A stretch of 44,613 nt of DNA from a virus. The stretch is taken from positions 1 to 44,613 of the IMG/VR virus record IMGVR_UViG_3300018080_000274; one strand, given 5' to 3'. The translations under genes and the position numbers were made by a program. Shown in pieces: positions 1-8,043 of the stretch (the first letter of the stretch is position 1; each line of letters begins with the position of its first letter). Below the pieces are notes generated by a model, which had not been told where the DNA came from, did no database searches, and worked only from the letters and a program-made list of their open reading frames with translations.

Positions 1-225
1 GCTCTTGTTCGTAGCGGAAATAATTTTGATATATACCGAAATGGGACATCTATAGCATCTCATGTTGACAGTGATAGCATCCCATCGCTGACCGGCAATT
101 TGTTTATTGGATTCGATGACGTGAACAATAATTACATGAAGGGCTACATGGATGAAATAATCATCAAAAACGGGCATGCAGAATGGACAAGCAACTTTAC
201 ACCACCAACAAAAATATATAGTTAA
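1..225 (+). CDS. LamG-domain tail fibre or appendage protein, C-terminal part (5' truncated by window)
   Basis: Reading frame 1 is open from the first base to a TAA at 223-225, giving the last 74 residues of a longer protein. The translation has the late strands of a laminin-G/concanavalin-A-like sandwich: a segment like VRSGNNFDIYRNGTSIA, then NLFIGFDD, then MDEIIIKNGHAEWTSNFTPP, which matches the usual ending of phage LamG domains (DEvrI.kg.A.WT.nFtPP). Such domains sit at the tips of tail fibres or head appendages and bind carbohydrate. Its position just before the lysis cassette fits a tail fibre gene. The rest lies outside the window. Confidence 0.7.
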   Translation, partial: ALVRSGNNFDIYRNGTSIASHVDSDSIPSLTGNLFIGFDDVNNNYMKGYMDEIIIKNGHAEWTSNFTPPTKIYS

Positions 226-236
226 AGAGGACAATA

Positions 237-354
237 ATGGAAAACTTTACAGTTTAAGACTGACTGCTCATCAACGGAAAATGGTATCATTATGCTGCCG
301 TTTTCGAGGGTGAAAAGGTAACGAAATATTTGGATGGTAGACTAATTGATAAGT
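237..354 (+). pseudogene. Decayed LamG-domain fragment
   Basis: An ATG at 237 opens only six codons before TAA. After a frame change, the reading frame ending at the TGA at 352-354 encodes INGKWYHYAAVFEGEKV followed by TKYLDGRLIDK. This is the middle of a LamG domain (W.HyA.v..g..v..YlDG.l) and resembles the preceding fibre gene, which reads VRSGNNFDIYRNGTSIA at the equivalent place. I see no full-length open frame. It is best read as the remnant of a second, duplicated or exchanged fibre domain; a sequencing error is the alternative. Confidence 0.5.
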
Positions 355-645
355 GACTATTCAAATAACTGCTATAAATCATAAAGGAAAAAGATGGAGG
401 GTAGTCAATAAACAATGATAGTGCAGCTTAAACCGGGAGAGTCAGTGGAAGACTTTATAAGAGAAGTTGACTTGCCGAATGGGCAGAAAGTCATATTAAG
501 CACCTACCCAAACCGAAGCACAATTGGGAGACCGGCAAAAAAGACGGAATTTTTTAAAATGCCAGACGGTAGTAAAATGTTAATGAGTGACTATTCAAAT
601 AACTATTGGGAAGCATTACAAGATTGGATGGTAGATTAATTGAGG
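331..645 (+). repeat. Permuted short direct repeats around the small orphan genes
   Basis: GTGACTATTCAAATAACT occurs at 353-370 and again at 587-604. TTGGATGGTAGA.TAATTGA occurs at about 330-350 and 624-643. The order is swapped between the copies (second element then first, versus first then second), as expected from a tandem duplication followed by deletion. The repeats link the decayed fragment with the 74-aa gene downstream. Confidence 0.55.
415..639 (+). CDS. Hypothetical 74-aa protein
   Basis: Small acidic protein with an ATG start at 415 and stop TAA at 637-639. I do not recognise a family. The N-terminal half reads as a beta-rich segment (GQKVILSTYP) and the C-terminus is aromatic (NNYWEALQDWM). 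There is a weak purine-rich stretch upstream. It shares an 18-bp direct repeat with the decayed segment upstream, so it may itself be recombinant. It lies between a fibre gene and the lysis cassette; no function can be assigned. Confidence 0.5.
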   Translation: MIVQLKPGESVEDFIREVDLPNGQKVILSTYPNRSTIGRPAKKTEFFKMPDGSKMLMSDYSNNYWEALQDWMVD

Positions 646-661
646 ATAACCAATAAAACTA

Positions 662-793
662 ATGTCTATCTGGCTCTGGTTAAAAGAACACGTTAGGATC
701 GAGCATGTTCCTGATGTTAGGGATAGGTTAGAGAAAATAATCGGCAAATATCCACCTGTTGGATTCTTAATCCGTTTAATCTGGAGATTTTAA
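662..793 (+). CDS. Small hypothetical protein (43 aa), first gene of the lysis cassette
   Basis: ATG 662 to TAA 791-793 encodes 43 residues starting MSIWLWLKEHVRIEH and ending FLIRLIWRF. The protein is basic and amphipathic, with hydrophobic, aromatic ends. Its stop overlaps the ATG of the next gene as TAATG, showing translational coupling with the holin-like gene. This supports it as real although it is very short. The family is not recognised. A role in lysis is inferred only from position and hydrophobicity. Confidence 0.5.
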   Translation: MSIWLWLKEHVRIEHVPDVRDRLEKIIGKYPPVGFLIRLIWRF

Positions 794-1080
794 TGGTGCA
801 ACTTTCTTCTACTGTTATTGCAACTTATGGCTCAATTCTGATGATTATGGTGGGCATAGTGGGATGGTTATTACAGCGAATGGTTTCCAAGTACGATTTA
901 CGTCAGTGTGAGTTGGAGAAAGGTCTAGTTAAACTTAATACCAAACTCGACCAGGTGCTAAATGGCCTTTATATCGTTACTGAAGCGCTTTTTGTCATAT
1001 GTGATCAATCTGACTCGACAGAGTGCGAGCGAGTCAGAGAACTTGCCAAAAAACTGCGAGAGGAGGTGTTGCGTGTCTAG
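793..1080 (+). CDS. Putative holin or lysis-associated membrane protein (95 aa)
   Basis: Residues about 7-28 (TVIATYGSILMIMVGIVGWLL) form one clear transmembrane helix. A charged, coiled-coil-like remainder (CELEKGLVKLNTKLDQVL, RELAKKLREEVL) follows. It sits directly upstream of the endolysin and overlaps it by 8 bases; its start overlaps the preceding gene as TAATG. A single N-terminal TM plus cytoplasmic or periplasmic coil fits a small holin of the one-TM type or an inner-membrane spanin. The two cannot be separated from sequence alone. Start ATG at 793. Confidence 0.6.
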   Translation: MVQLSSTVIATYGSILMIMVGIVGWLLQRMVSKYDLRQCELEKGLVKLNTKLDQVLNGLYIVTEALFVICDQSDSTECERVRELAKKLREEVLRV

Positions 1081-1735
1081 AAGACGGCTGTTAACGATTA
1101 ATGGTTTGGAGTTCTACACTCCTGAAAGAGAAGCGGCACCACCGGAGGTAAGGGTTACCGGTTTCGGTAGAGTAGGAACTGCTTGGAACCGTTATGGGTG
1201 GAAGATCGAGGATATTGCAAAGGAGTTTGAGATTCCTCTTGAGAACCTTCTAGCCGTAATAGCGATAGAATCAGCGGGCTGGGCGTTTGTGAACGAGCTG
1301 GTAGTCATCCGCTTTGAACCCCACGTTTTTCGCCGTCGTTCTGGGGTGCACATAAAAGCCCGAAGAGCCAGAGGTCTGAAGGAGGGCCAGAGAGTTGAGT
1401 GGGATAATTTAACTCGGGCAGCTGAAGCAAACGAAAAAGAAGCCTTCATGTCCACGAGCTTCGGCCTGGGGCAGATTATGGGGTTTAACCATGAAATTGT
1501 TGGCTATGAATCCCCACAAGAAATGGCTCTGGTGTTTCAGTTAACTTGTTCTAAACAGATTAAAGCAATAGCTGACTTTATCCGTCACAGCTCCACGTTG
1601 CTTCTTGCAGCACAAACTAATGACTGGTCAAAGTTTGCTCGGTACTACAACGGTCCGGGTAACGTTGACTATTATTCACAGAAACTTCATGGTGCTTGGT
1701 TACAGGCCCGACAATTAAAGGAGAGAGTAAAATGA
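1073..1735 (+). CDS. Endolysin, N-acetylmuramidase-type
   Basis: A 220-aa cell-wall hydrolase. The core matches the phage N-acetylmuramidase family: LLAVIAIESAGWAF (E66 is the likely catalytic Glu), VIRFEPHVF, FGLGQIMGFNHEIVGY, and near the C-terminus DWSKFARYYNGPGNV. The family cleaves the MurNAc-GlcNAc bond of peptidoglycan. The chosen start is GTG 1073, preceded by a perfect AGGAGG at 1061-1066 with a 6-base gap; an upstream in-frame ATG (962) lies inside the holin-like gene and has no ribosome site. The C-terminal YNGPGN segment indicates a complete domain. The next gene overlaps as ATGA. Confidence 0.85.
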   Translation: MSRRRLLTINGLEFYTPEREAAPPEVRVTGFGRVGTAWNRYGWKIEDIAKEFEIPLENLLAVIAIESAGWAFVNELVVIRFEPHVFRRRSGVHIKARRARGLKEGQRVEWDNLTRAAEANEKEAFMSTSFGLGQIMGFNHEIVGYESPQEMALVFQLTCSKQIKAIADFIRHSSTLLLAAQTNDWSKFARYYNGPGNVDYYSQKLHGAWLQARQLKERVK

Positions 1736-2145
1736 ACATAGGGAAGTTTCTCTTTAGATTCGGTCTCTTTAAAACCATCTACTGTAACTTTCTACAAGAC
1801 AAGTTGAAGTACTACGCTTCAACCAACAACATTGAGATTGACGACGAGTTTCTCGAATGGCTCGATGAATTGCTTTGTGACAGAAGCGTGTTGGTTGAAG
1901 GCATTTCAACAAACTTCTCCATTAAAGACGATCTTTCTTCTAACATAACTTTCGACAGTGTGTGGGAAGTGTTGAAGTTCGCCTATGCTGCCTTCATCAG
2001 GGATTTGATTAAAGGTGCGGTAGATGATGCTAACTCTACCATTGGGGCGATCATTCTGCGCATTTTGGATACGCTGTTTGAGTATGGAGAAGATCAATCT
2101 GCCATTCTCGAACAACTGATCGCAAAAAATACGGTGAGTGAGTGA
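1732..2145 (+). CDS. Hypothetical protein between endolysin and terminase (137 aa)
   Basis: ATG 1732 overlaps the endolysin stop (ATGA) and follows AAAGGAGAGAG. The protein is acidic and mostly helical (DDEFLEWLDELL, SVWEVLKFAYAAFIRDLIKGAV, AIILRILDTLFEYGED). No transmembrane segment stands out with confidence. The position immediately before the large terminase would suit a small terminase, but no clear DNA-binding HTH is visible and a better TerS candidate is at the right end of the window. Function unknown. Confidence 0.6.
   Translation: MNIGKFLFRFGLFKTIYCNFLQDKLKYYASTNNIEIDDEFLEWLDELLCDRSVLVEGISTNFSIKDDLSSNITFDSVWEVLKFAYAAFIRDLIKGAVDDANSTIGAIILRILDTLFEYGEDQSAILEQLIAKNTVSE
2114..2140 (+). 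promoter_or_regulatory. 27-bp palindrome, AACTGA-N15-TGAGTG
   Basis: The core is TCGCAAAAAATACGG. It lies in the end of the 137-aa gene and stops one base before the terminase GTG start (2142). Confidence 0.6.
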
Positions 2146-3602
2146 CGGTTAACTTAGAAAACTTTCCTGTAGAAGATGTTCTGGCATTTGGTGCTGCAAG
2201 TACCAAGTACTACCTTAGCACCATAATGCCAGATCGTTTCCACGCTCCATTCTCGAAGCAGCATGATGAGATTTTCAAACTCCTTGATGATCCTACCAAG
2301 CAACGAGTTGCCATTGCTGCGCCTCGTGGGTATGGTAAAACTTCTACCGTTACAGTGGGGTTTGCTTCACGAAGTATACTTTATAAAACCGCCAACTTCA
2401 TAGTCCCAATCAGTGCTACAGCTGATAAAGCCATAATGGATGGTGAGAATTTAAAGCGCGAGCTTGAAGCCAACGATTACATCAAAGCAGTTTTTGGTTC
2501 TTTCAAATCCCGCGAATACTCCATGAAACGTTGGGTGACTTCCAATGGAGTCACGGTGATGCCTAGAGGTTCTGGCCAGCAGATCCGTGGTTCGATTGAA
2601 GGTTACTACCGGCCCGACCTGATTCTCTGCGACGATTTAGAGGAAAAAGAAAAAGTTAGAAGTGATGAGCAACGATTAAAGCTCAAAGAATGGTTCTTCT
2701 CTGACGTATGCAACTCAATTGACCGACACCGCAAAGACTGGAGAATAGTAGTAATCGGAACCATTCTACACGAAGATTCACTTTTGCAGAATCTTCTCGA
2801 TGATCCAGAGTGGGAGTCTGTCAGGCTTGAAATTTGCGACGATGATTATCATTCTAAGTGGCCTGAGTTTATGACAGACGAGGATGTTAAGAAGCTAGCT
2901 AAGAGCTTGCGGGCGCAGGGGCTGCTTGATGAATTCTACCGCGAATACCGCAACATGGCTGTTTCTACAGAGGATGCTGTTTTCAGTCCAGAGTACTTCA
3001 AGTACTTCGAAATGCCCGACTTAGAAAAGAAACGCAACATCGTTTATGTCATCCTGGTTGACCCAGCTAAAACAGTTAAATTACATAGCGCCGAGAGTGC
3101 AGTCGTTGGTGTGGGTATTGACTTGGAGAGTGCCAGGATTTACGTCTGTGATATTTCAGCGGATCGCTTCTACCCAGACCAACTTTACGAACAGATCTTT
3201 CTGATGCGCGCTAAACTTCGTGCACAAGTTATAGGAGTTGAAGTCACGTCACTGAATGAATTCATAACACAACCTTTACGCAATGAGATAGTCAAGCGCC
3301 GCGTACCTTGTGAGCTTTTGGAATTACAGGCGCGTGGTCAGAAAGAATCACGGGTCGCGGCGCTGGCTCCTTACTATCGGCAAGGTTACATACATCATAA
3401 CTCTAACGTGTGCGGGCCGTTGGAGGCTCAGCTAATGAGCTTCCCTCGCTCGGCCCGCTGGGATGTAATGGACGCTTTTGCTTATATCATTGAAGTTCTA
3501 GACAAAGGCTCAATGTTCTTCGAACCACAGGATGTAGATGGATTCGACATTCCTCCAGAAACTCACTTGGAGCCTCTTGAAGAATGGAGGACCTTTCATT
3601 GA
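2142..3602 (+). CDS. terL: Terminase large subunit (ATPase-nuclease)
   Basis: A 486-aa packaging motor. The N-terminal ATPase has a Walker A-type loop APRGYGKTS (about residues 60-68) and a Walker B strand DLILCDDLEE (about 160-168). The C-terminal RNase H-like nuclease has the three acidic positions VDPAKT (about 306), GVEVTS (about 366) and DVMDAFAY (about 441). It translocates DNA into the prohead through the portal and cuts the concatemer. Start GTG 2142 overlaps the previous stop as GTGA. A 27-bp palindrome (2114-2140) ends just before the start. Family-typical length; no sign of damage. Confidence 0.93.
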   Translation: MTVNLENFPVEDVLAFGAASTKYYLSTIMPDRFHAPFSKQHDEIFKLLDDPTKQRVAIAAPRGYGKTSTVTVGFASRSILYKTANFIVPISATADKAIMDGENLKRELEANDYIKAVFGSFKSREYSMKRWVTSNGVTVMPRGSGQQIRGSIEGYYRPDLILCDDLEEKEKVRSDEQRLKLKEWFFSDVCNSIDRHRKDWRIVVIGTILHEDSLLQNLLDDPEWESVRLEICDDDYHSKWPEFMTDEDVKKLAKSLRAQGLLDEFYREYRNMAVSTEDAVFSPEYFKYFEMPDLEKKRNIVYVILVDPAKTVKLHSAESAVVGVGIDLESARIYVCDISADRFYPDQLYEQIFLMRAKLRAQVIGVEVTSLNEFITQPLRNEIVKRRVPCELLELQARGQKESRVAALAPYYRQGYIHHNSNVCGPLEAQLMSFPRSARWDVMDAFAYIIEVLDKGSMFFEPQDVDGFDIPPETHLEPLEEWRTFH

Positions 3603-4246
3603 CTCGTCGTAAGTTCTACATAGGCTCGAGCGGGCCGTTTCTCTACAACGACGATGACTTGATCGACGACCAGGATGGGTACTTTCCTAACGAACTCAGG
3701 CACGCCATTGTCGCTGAAGACCAAATTCTCATCTATGGCATACCGACCTCCGATGAGCATGCCATGCGGAGAGTTGACGTTGATAAACTCATAGCAATTT
3801 TTACTGTGAGTGACCTCGACGACCCCTCAGCAGAGCTTTCTACAAAAACCGGCAATGAAGGCGGTTTGGTGATAATCTTCGAAAACAACGTCGGAACTAA
3901 TCGTTATGCTATCTATTCTTGGGACGACGACTCCATCACAGAAGACATCCCTTATATAGTCTCAGGTATAGGTGGAGTCTGGGTACTCGTCGCAGATGGT
4001 CGTAGAGGTTACACCGGCGAACTCGCTGACGAAAATGGAACCATTCTTGCTGATGTTTTTAACGGGCGGATTTTGAGTGTCTCTTATGAACTCAACCGGC
4101 TTACCACTGAACTTGAAGAGCGCCTACGCACTGAATCCGGGGACTACATCACTTACTTGCTTGCTACGTTTCACCAACTTCTGGCTGAGAATAGTGACAA
4201 GCTGCTCACTGAGAGTGGCAACTATTTAGGAGGCATAAGTGGCTGA
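3599..4246 (+). CDS. Hypothetical virion-associated protein (about 215 aa)
   Basis: The preferred start is TTG 3599, which overlaps the terminase stop as TTGA and has GGAGG at 3586-3590; an in-frame ATG at 3584 is possible (220 aa). The first part is beta-rich (FYIGSSGPFLYNDDD, LIIFENNVGTNRYAIYSWDDD, GVWVLVADGRRGYTGEL). The last third is helical with a repeated motif, RLRTESGDYI and KLLTESGNYL, typical of trimeric fibre or appendage shafts. It lies between terminase and portal with other short fibre-like modules. A tail or head fibre component is an inference. It contains a 27-bp palindrome at 3786-3812. Confidence 0.55.
   Translation: MTRRKFYIGSSGPFLYNDDDLIDDQDGYFPNELRHAIVAEDQILIYGIPTSDEHAMRRVDVDKLIAIFTVSDLDDPSAELSTKTGNEGGLVIIFENNVGTNRYAIYSWDDDSITEDIPYIVSGIGGVWVLVADGRRGYTGELADENGTILADVFNGRILSVSYELNRLTTELEERLRTESGDYITYLLATFHQLLAENSDKLLTESGNYLGGISG
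3786..3812 (+). promoter_or_regulatory. 27-bp palindrome, AACTCA-N15-TGAGTG
   Basis: The core is TAGCAATTTTTACTG. The site is fully inside a coding region, with no gene start nearby, showing that sites are not confined to gaps. Confidence 0.6.
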
Positions 4247-4421
4247 TAAGAAAATTACAGAGCTTGTGGAGCTCACTACTGTCGCAGACAATGATGTTGC
4301 TGTGATAGTAGACACTTCAGAAACAGAGACAAAAAAGATTACTGTCACTAATTTCGTAGAGAATTTACGGCAGCAACTTAACCGGAGGAGTTTTTACTTC
4401 TCCTCTACGGCGAGGTTCTAA
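4239..4421 (+). CDS. Short fibre-module protein (60 aa, KITELVELTTVADNDVAVIVD)
   Basis: A stand-alone copy of the module that commonly begins or joins phage tail fibre proteins: KKITELVELTTVADND, a VIVDTSE strand, then KKITVTNFVENLR. Start GTG 4239 with AGGAGG just upstream, overlapping the previous gene by 8 bases. The stop overlaps the next ATG as TAATG. As a free 60-aa protein it may be an adaptor or assembly peptide for a fibre; this is inference. The ending (RRSFYFSSTARF) is unlike the module and may be a remnant of fusion to a longer fibre. Confidence 0.6.
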   Translation: MADKKITELVELTTVADNDVAVIVDTSETETKKITVTNFVENLRQQLNRRSFYFSSTARF

Positions 4422-4744
4422 TGACTGATTCATGGGGGAGAGTAGCTGCGAGCCGTCCAGCAAGTAGCGCTGAGGCGCAGCTCTACTTGGTTCCGGCTTC
4501 GACGGAGTTTATGGGCCAGCTCTGGGTATGCAACCAAGACTCCAGCACTATCGACTTTTCAGTTGCACTTACTGATACGAGCGGTGCGGCTGCTGGAGAA
4601 GACTGGCTCGTTTATGAGAAGTCTCTGGCTTCAGGTAGCTTCGAGACTCTGAGCTTCTCAATGGGCGCTGGGGAGTCTCTGAGAATTAAGGCCAGCTCTG
4701 CTAATGTAGTATCTTTCGTGCTTGAAGGTCTGGTGATAACCTAA
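4421..4744 (+). CDS. Small beta-sandwich structural protein (107 aa)
   Basis: A 107-aa all-beta protein: AQLYLVPASTEFMGQLWVCNQDSSTIDFSVALTDTSG is written here as shorter pieces, AQLYLVPASTEF, QLWVCNQDSSTIDFSVAL, DWLVYEKSLASG, ETLSFSMGAGESLRIKA, SFVLEG. This strand order is that of a small phage structural protein family often next to head or fibre genes (VPA.t...v..l.VCN). Function in the family is not established. TAATG overlaps join it to both neighbours, so it is cotranslated with the fibre module and the portal. Confidence 0.6.
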   Translation: MTDSWGRVAASRPASSAEAQLYLVPASTEFMGQLWVCNQDSSTIDFSVALTDTSGAAAGEDWLVYEKSLASGSFETLSFSMGAGESLRIKASSANVVSFVLEGLVIT

Positions 4745-6669
4745 TGCCTTATTTGTTAGATCCAAACGCTGAAACTCGCTCATCTGACACCAATGTGGAG
4801 TACGACTACGACTACCCTGAGGGGTTAGATTTGCGTCCCAAGAGCGAGGTGCACAAGGAGTTGAAGCGATTTATTCTTACTCGGGCAATTGAGAGCCACG
4901 GGCACGTCTCGAAGCGTTTTGACTCTTGGAAAAAGGTAGACCGCACTCTCACTGCATACATCGAGCCTTCTGCTGAGGAAGAGACCGAGAAAAGTAAGGA
5001 CAAAAATAAGCCAATTTCGATAGTCTTTCCTTACTCCTACGCGGTGCTGGAAACGCTTCTAAGCTACATGAGCTCTGCTTTCCTCTCAGATCCAATCTTT
5101 CGCTATGAGTATGTTTCTCCTGAAGATGCGGTCGGGGCTATAATGCTGGAAAAAGTGATCGAACATCATTGCATTAGAAATAAAGTAGGCCTGGCCCTCC
5201 ATACATTTTTCCGTGATTGTTTAGCCTACGGAATAGGGGTATGCATCCCCGGCTGGGACGTACATAGAGGGATCAAGCGCCGTAGGATTCAAGGCCAGTT
5301 TGGGGCTCAGGTAATTGATTCCGAGGAGATACTCTACGAAGGCAACTCCCTTACCACAGTAGACCCTTATCTCTACCTCCCAGATCCCAACGTTAGCATA
5401 CATGATTGTCAGAAGGGTGAGTATGTGGGTTGGGTAGAGAAGACCAATTTGATGGAGCTACTTTCGCTTGAGCAACATAACGAGGATTTTTTCAACGTCC
5501 AATACCTGAAGCACTCTAAGGCTACTTCGCGCTTTACTACCGACAACTCTGACCGCCAGGCCCGATTCACAAAGGAATCTTCTCGTGAAAGGTACAAGGA
5601 CGCGACGAGACCTGTGGATGTAGTTCATCTTTATGCTAAAATAATCCCTTCAGAAATGGGCCTTGGTGATAGTGACTACCCGGAGAAGTGGCTTTTTTCA
5701 CTGGCAAATGATGAGTTTGTTATTAGAGCTCGCCAAGCAGGCTTCAACCATAACATGTTCCCTTCGGCTGCAGCGGCACCTGATTTTGACGGTTACTCTC
5801 CACTGCCGGTTTCACGAATTGAAGCCCTTTACGGCTTGCAGCACGTTTTAGACTTCCTTTTCAACTCTCACATGGCTAACGTCAAACGTGCTGTTAACGA
5901 TACTATAGTTTTCGACCCTTATCTCATCTCCACCGAAGACCTCGCTGATCCTAAACCTGGGAAGCTCGTCCGAATGAGACGCCCTGCTTGGGGTCGTGGG
6001 GTTAAAGACGCCGTAATGCAACTGCCCATCCAAGACATTACCAGAGCGAACATTGCGGACTCTTCTTTCATAGTTCAATGGATGCAGAAGATTGGCGCGG
6101 CGGATGACTCAGTGATGGGTTCTTTGAGACAAGGCGGACCTGAGAGACTTACAGGGAAAGAGTTTCAGGGAACTCGTGCAGGGTCTGTATCAAGGTTAGA
6201 GCGCATAGCTAAGGTAATCGGAATGCAGGCTCTCCATGACATAGCCTACATGTTCGCTTCTAACACCCAGCAGATGATGACTCAAGAGACTTACGTTAAA
6301 ACTACCGGCCGCTGGCAAGACCGTCTGGTTCAGGAATTCGGCAACGTGGATAGGATGAGAGTTACACCTTGGCAAATCTCAGTCGACTACGACATCTACC
6401 CTCGAGACGGCTCAGTTCCAGGAGGAAACTTCTCAGAAGCCTGGTTGCAACTGTGGGATTCTCTCGCAGGGAACCCGCTTATCGCTCAGCAGTTTGATCT
6501 ACCGAGACTTTTTAAGCACATCGCACGAGGGCTGGGAGCGAAGAATGTGGATGAGTTTATGAAAACCACTGCTACTGTAATGCCGGATGAACAAGTAGCT
6601 CAGCAGGTTGAGAAAGGAAACTTAGTCCAATGGTCAAATCAGCAACAGAACTTACCAGGGACGAGATAG
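4744..6669 (+). CDS. Portal protein (podovirus-type)
   Basis: A 641-aa protein of the size and composition of large portal proteins of short-tailed phages. It is helical with conserved-looking blocks: KRFDSWKKVDRTLTAYI near the N-terminus, YSYAVLETLLSYMSSAFLSDPIF, then VVHLYAKIIP, PLPVSRIEALYGLQHVLDFLFN, GGPERLTGKEFQGTRAGS (the portal crown/stem turn often seen as T..E...) and a C-terminal ANTQQMM segment. Twelve copies would form the ring joining head and tail and through which TerL pumps DNA. It starts on a TAATG overlap and overlaps the next gene by 40 bases. Confidence 0.85.
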   Translation: MPYLLDPNAETRSSDTNVEYDYDYPEGLDLRPKSEVHKELKRFILTRAIESHGHVSKRFDSWKKVDRTLTAYIEPSAEEETEKSKDKNKPISIVFPYSYAVLETLLSYMSSAFLSDPIFRYEYVSPEDAVGAIMLEKVIEHHCIRNKVGLALHTFFRDCLAYGIGVCIPGWDVHRGIKRRRIQGQFGAQVIDSEEILYEGNSLTTVDPYLYLPDPNVSIHDCQKGEYVGWVEKTNLMELLSLEQHNEDFFNVQYLKHSKATSRFTTDNSDRQARFTKESSRERYKDATRPVDVVHLYAKIIPSEMGLGDSDYPEKWLFSLANDEFVIRARQAGFNHNMFPSAAAAPDFDGYSPLPVSRIEALYGLQHVLDFLFNSHMANVKRAVNDTIVFDPYLISTEDLADPKPGKLVRMRRPAWGRGVKDAVMQLPIQDITRANIADSSFIVQWMQKIGAADDSVMGSLRQGGPERLTGKEFQGTRAGSVSRLERIAKVIGMQALHDIAYMFASNTQQMMTQETYVKTTGRWQDRLVQEFGNVDRMRVTPWQISVDYDIYPRDGSVPGGNFSEAWLQLWDSLAGNPLIAQQFDLPRLFKHIARGLGAKNVDEFMKTTATVMPDEQVAQQVEKGNLVQWSNQQQNLPGTR

Positions 6670-6893
6670 AGGAGTTTGAGGATTCAAAGATTTGGTTATG
6701 TCTCAGAGCTGAACTCTACGAATGGCTAGACCAAATCCGGGATGTTTTAGAATTAGAAACAGACCTTCAGCGAATCTACAACTTGCAGGGAAGCGCGGAG
6801 GCAGTTAGGAAGGTCTTAAACATTACTTCATTTTTAACGGAGGATTATCATGGCAGGAACACTGGAGGACCAGACGCAAGCGGTCGAAACTGA
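6630..6893 (+). CDS. Hypothetical protein after portal (87 aa)
   Basis: A short, acidic, helical protein (RDEIEEFEDSKIWLCLRAELYEWLDQIRDVLELETDL). Its 5' end overlaps the portal gene by 40 bases and its 3' end overlaps the scaffold gene by 44, a tight arrangement typical of a real small gene in a head operon. A small protein at this place is common between portal and scaffold in podoviruses, with no agreed function. No motif recognised. Confidence 0.6.
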   Translation: MVKSATELTRDEIEEFEDSKIWLCLRAELYEWLDQIRDVLELETDLQRIYNLQGSAEAVRKVLNITSFLTEDYHGRNTGGPDASGRN

Positions 6894-7650
6894 GGAGCCA
6901 CAAGTCGAGGTCCAAGAAGAAGAAGAAACTGAAGAGCAGGTGGATTTTGGGTTTGACTTTGATAGCTTAGAGGCTACTGGAGAAGAACCTAAAGAACAAG
7001 AAGAACCAGAAAAACCAGAAGAAAGCGAGCCTCCACAAAGTGAGGGCGAGGATGAGCTTGAATCATTAAGAGCACAGAACCGGTTTCTTCAGGAGCAGAT
7101 CAACAAAATCTCCGAACAGGCAGTGTTCTCCCAAAGCCAGCCATTGCAGCCACAGCAGCAAGGGGGACCACAGCCTAACTTCGGTCAAATAAACTTCCTC
7201 GAGAAGCACAACTATGACGACATCATGGAGGATGCTGGCAAGTTCAATGAATTTATGAATGAAGTTGTACAGCAAGCCATGCTGCGGGCTACTGAGGCTA
7301 CTATGCTCTCAGTACCGCAACTCGTGACCAATTACACCAGGGAACACCTGGCAATGAGTAATATGGTAAATGGCTTCTACGAGGAGAACCCGGATCTAAA
7401 AGAAAACCGCCAACTTGTGGCGTTTGTGGCACGCCAAGTTGCAGCGGAAAACCCAGAACTGGAAGCTCATGCGGTGTTTAGTGAAACCGCGAAGAGGGCT
7501 CGCGAAGTCCTCGGTATGAAGCACCAGGCTCTGACAGACACAAAAAGTCGTCCGGCATTCGCCCAAACCAAGGGGCGGGCAAGAGAAAAAGCCCCTAAGA
7601 TAGCTGGCATGGAAAAGGAAATCGACGAAATGCTGAAACTTTCAACTTAG
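6850..7650 (+). CDS. Scaffolding protein
   Basis: A 266-aa very acidic protein. Residues 1-75 are a run of E, Q, D and P; residues 75-95 form a short coiled coil (DELESLRAQNRFLQEQINKI). A Q/P-rich linker follows, then a helical domain ending in basic residues (KGRAREKAPKIAGMEKEIDEM). Low-complexity acidic N-terminus, coiled coil and basic C-terminal capsid-binding helix, located just upstream of the capsid genes, are the marks of phage scaffolds. The start ATG 6850 has AACGGAGG upstream. It is expected to be lost from the mature head. Confidence 0.75.
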   Translation: MAGTLEDQTQAVETEEPQVEVQEEEETEEQVDFGFDFDSLEATGEEPKEQEEPEKPEESEPPQSEGEDELESLRAQNRFLQEQINKISEQAVFSQSQPLQPQQQGGPQPNFGQINFLEKHNYDDIMEDAGKFNEFMNEVVQQAMLRATEATMLSVPQLVTNYTREHLAMSNMVNGFYEENPDLKENRQLVAFVARQVAAENPELEAHAVFSETAKRAREVLGMKHQALTDTKSRPAFAQTKGRAREKAPKIAGMEKEIDEMLKLST

Positions 7651-7670
7651 CACAAAAATTGTGCTGAGAG
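7644..7670 (+). promoter_or_regulatory. 27-bp palindrome, AACTTA-N15-TGAGAG
   Basis: The core is GCACAAAAATTGTGC, itself a near-perfect dyad. The site starts inside the end of the scaffold gene (stop TAG 7648-7650) and its right half TGAGAG runs into the Shine-Dalgarno (GAGGAGG) of the next gene (GTG 7682). One of about 17 sites of the same family. Confidence 0.7.
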
Positions 7671-7681
7671 GAGGATAGCAA

Positions 7682-8029
7682 GTGAGTATCGAAAAAGCTG
7701 GAAATCGTTTAGAGCTTTGGCAAGTCCCAGAGCCTGAACTGAACATCACTTCAGCTTCTACCACCTACAATCTGACCGCGAGGGACCAGAATGTAAGGAT
7801 AAGCACGGGCAGCTCGCCTGCTACGATTTACTTACCTTACGTGGCCGATGCTGCTGGTAAGCTTTACTCGGTAGCTTTGGTTACCACTGGAACTTCTGCT
7901 GCAACAATCGCTGACCATGATGACTCTCTGGACTGGGCTGGGGATATCACCCTCGACGCTCAGTACGACAGGGCGTTACTTTACAGCGACGGTCAGTGTT
8001 GGTGGACGCTGGTAGATATGTACACCTAA
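7682..8029 (+). CDS. Putative head decoration or head-fibre protein (115 aa)
   Basis: GTG 7682 follows GAGAGGAGG. The protein is all-beta (NLTARDQNVRISTGSSPATIYLPYVADAAGKLYSVALVTTG...) with the common phage pattern in which T.a...v..s......ytv.LP....a.G..y.v leads to WW..V near the end, as in small C-terminal domains of head fibres and decoration proteins. It sits between scaffold and capsid gene. Surface role is inferred from fold and place. Confidence 0.5.
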   Translation: MSIEKAGNRLELWQVPEPELNITSASTTYNLTARDQNVRISTGSSPATIYLPYVADAAGKLYSVALVTTGTSAATIADHDDSLDWAGDITLDAQYDRALLYSDGQCWWTLVDMYT

Positions 8030-8043
8030 GGGGGAACTGACTA

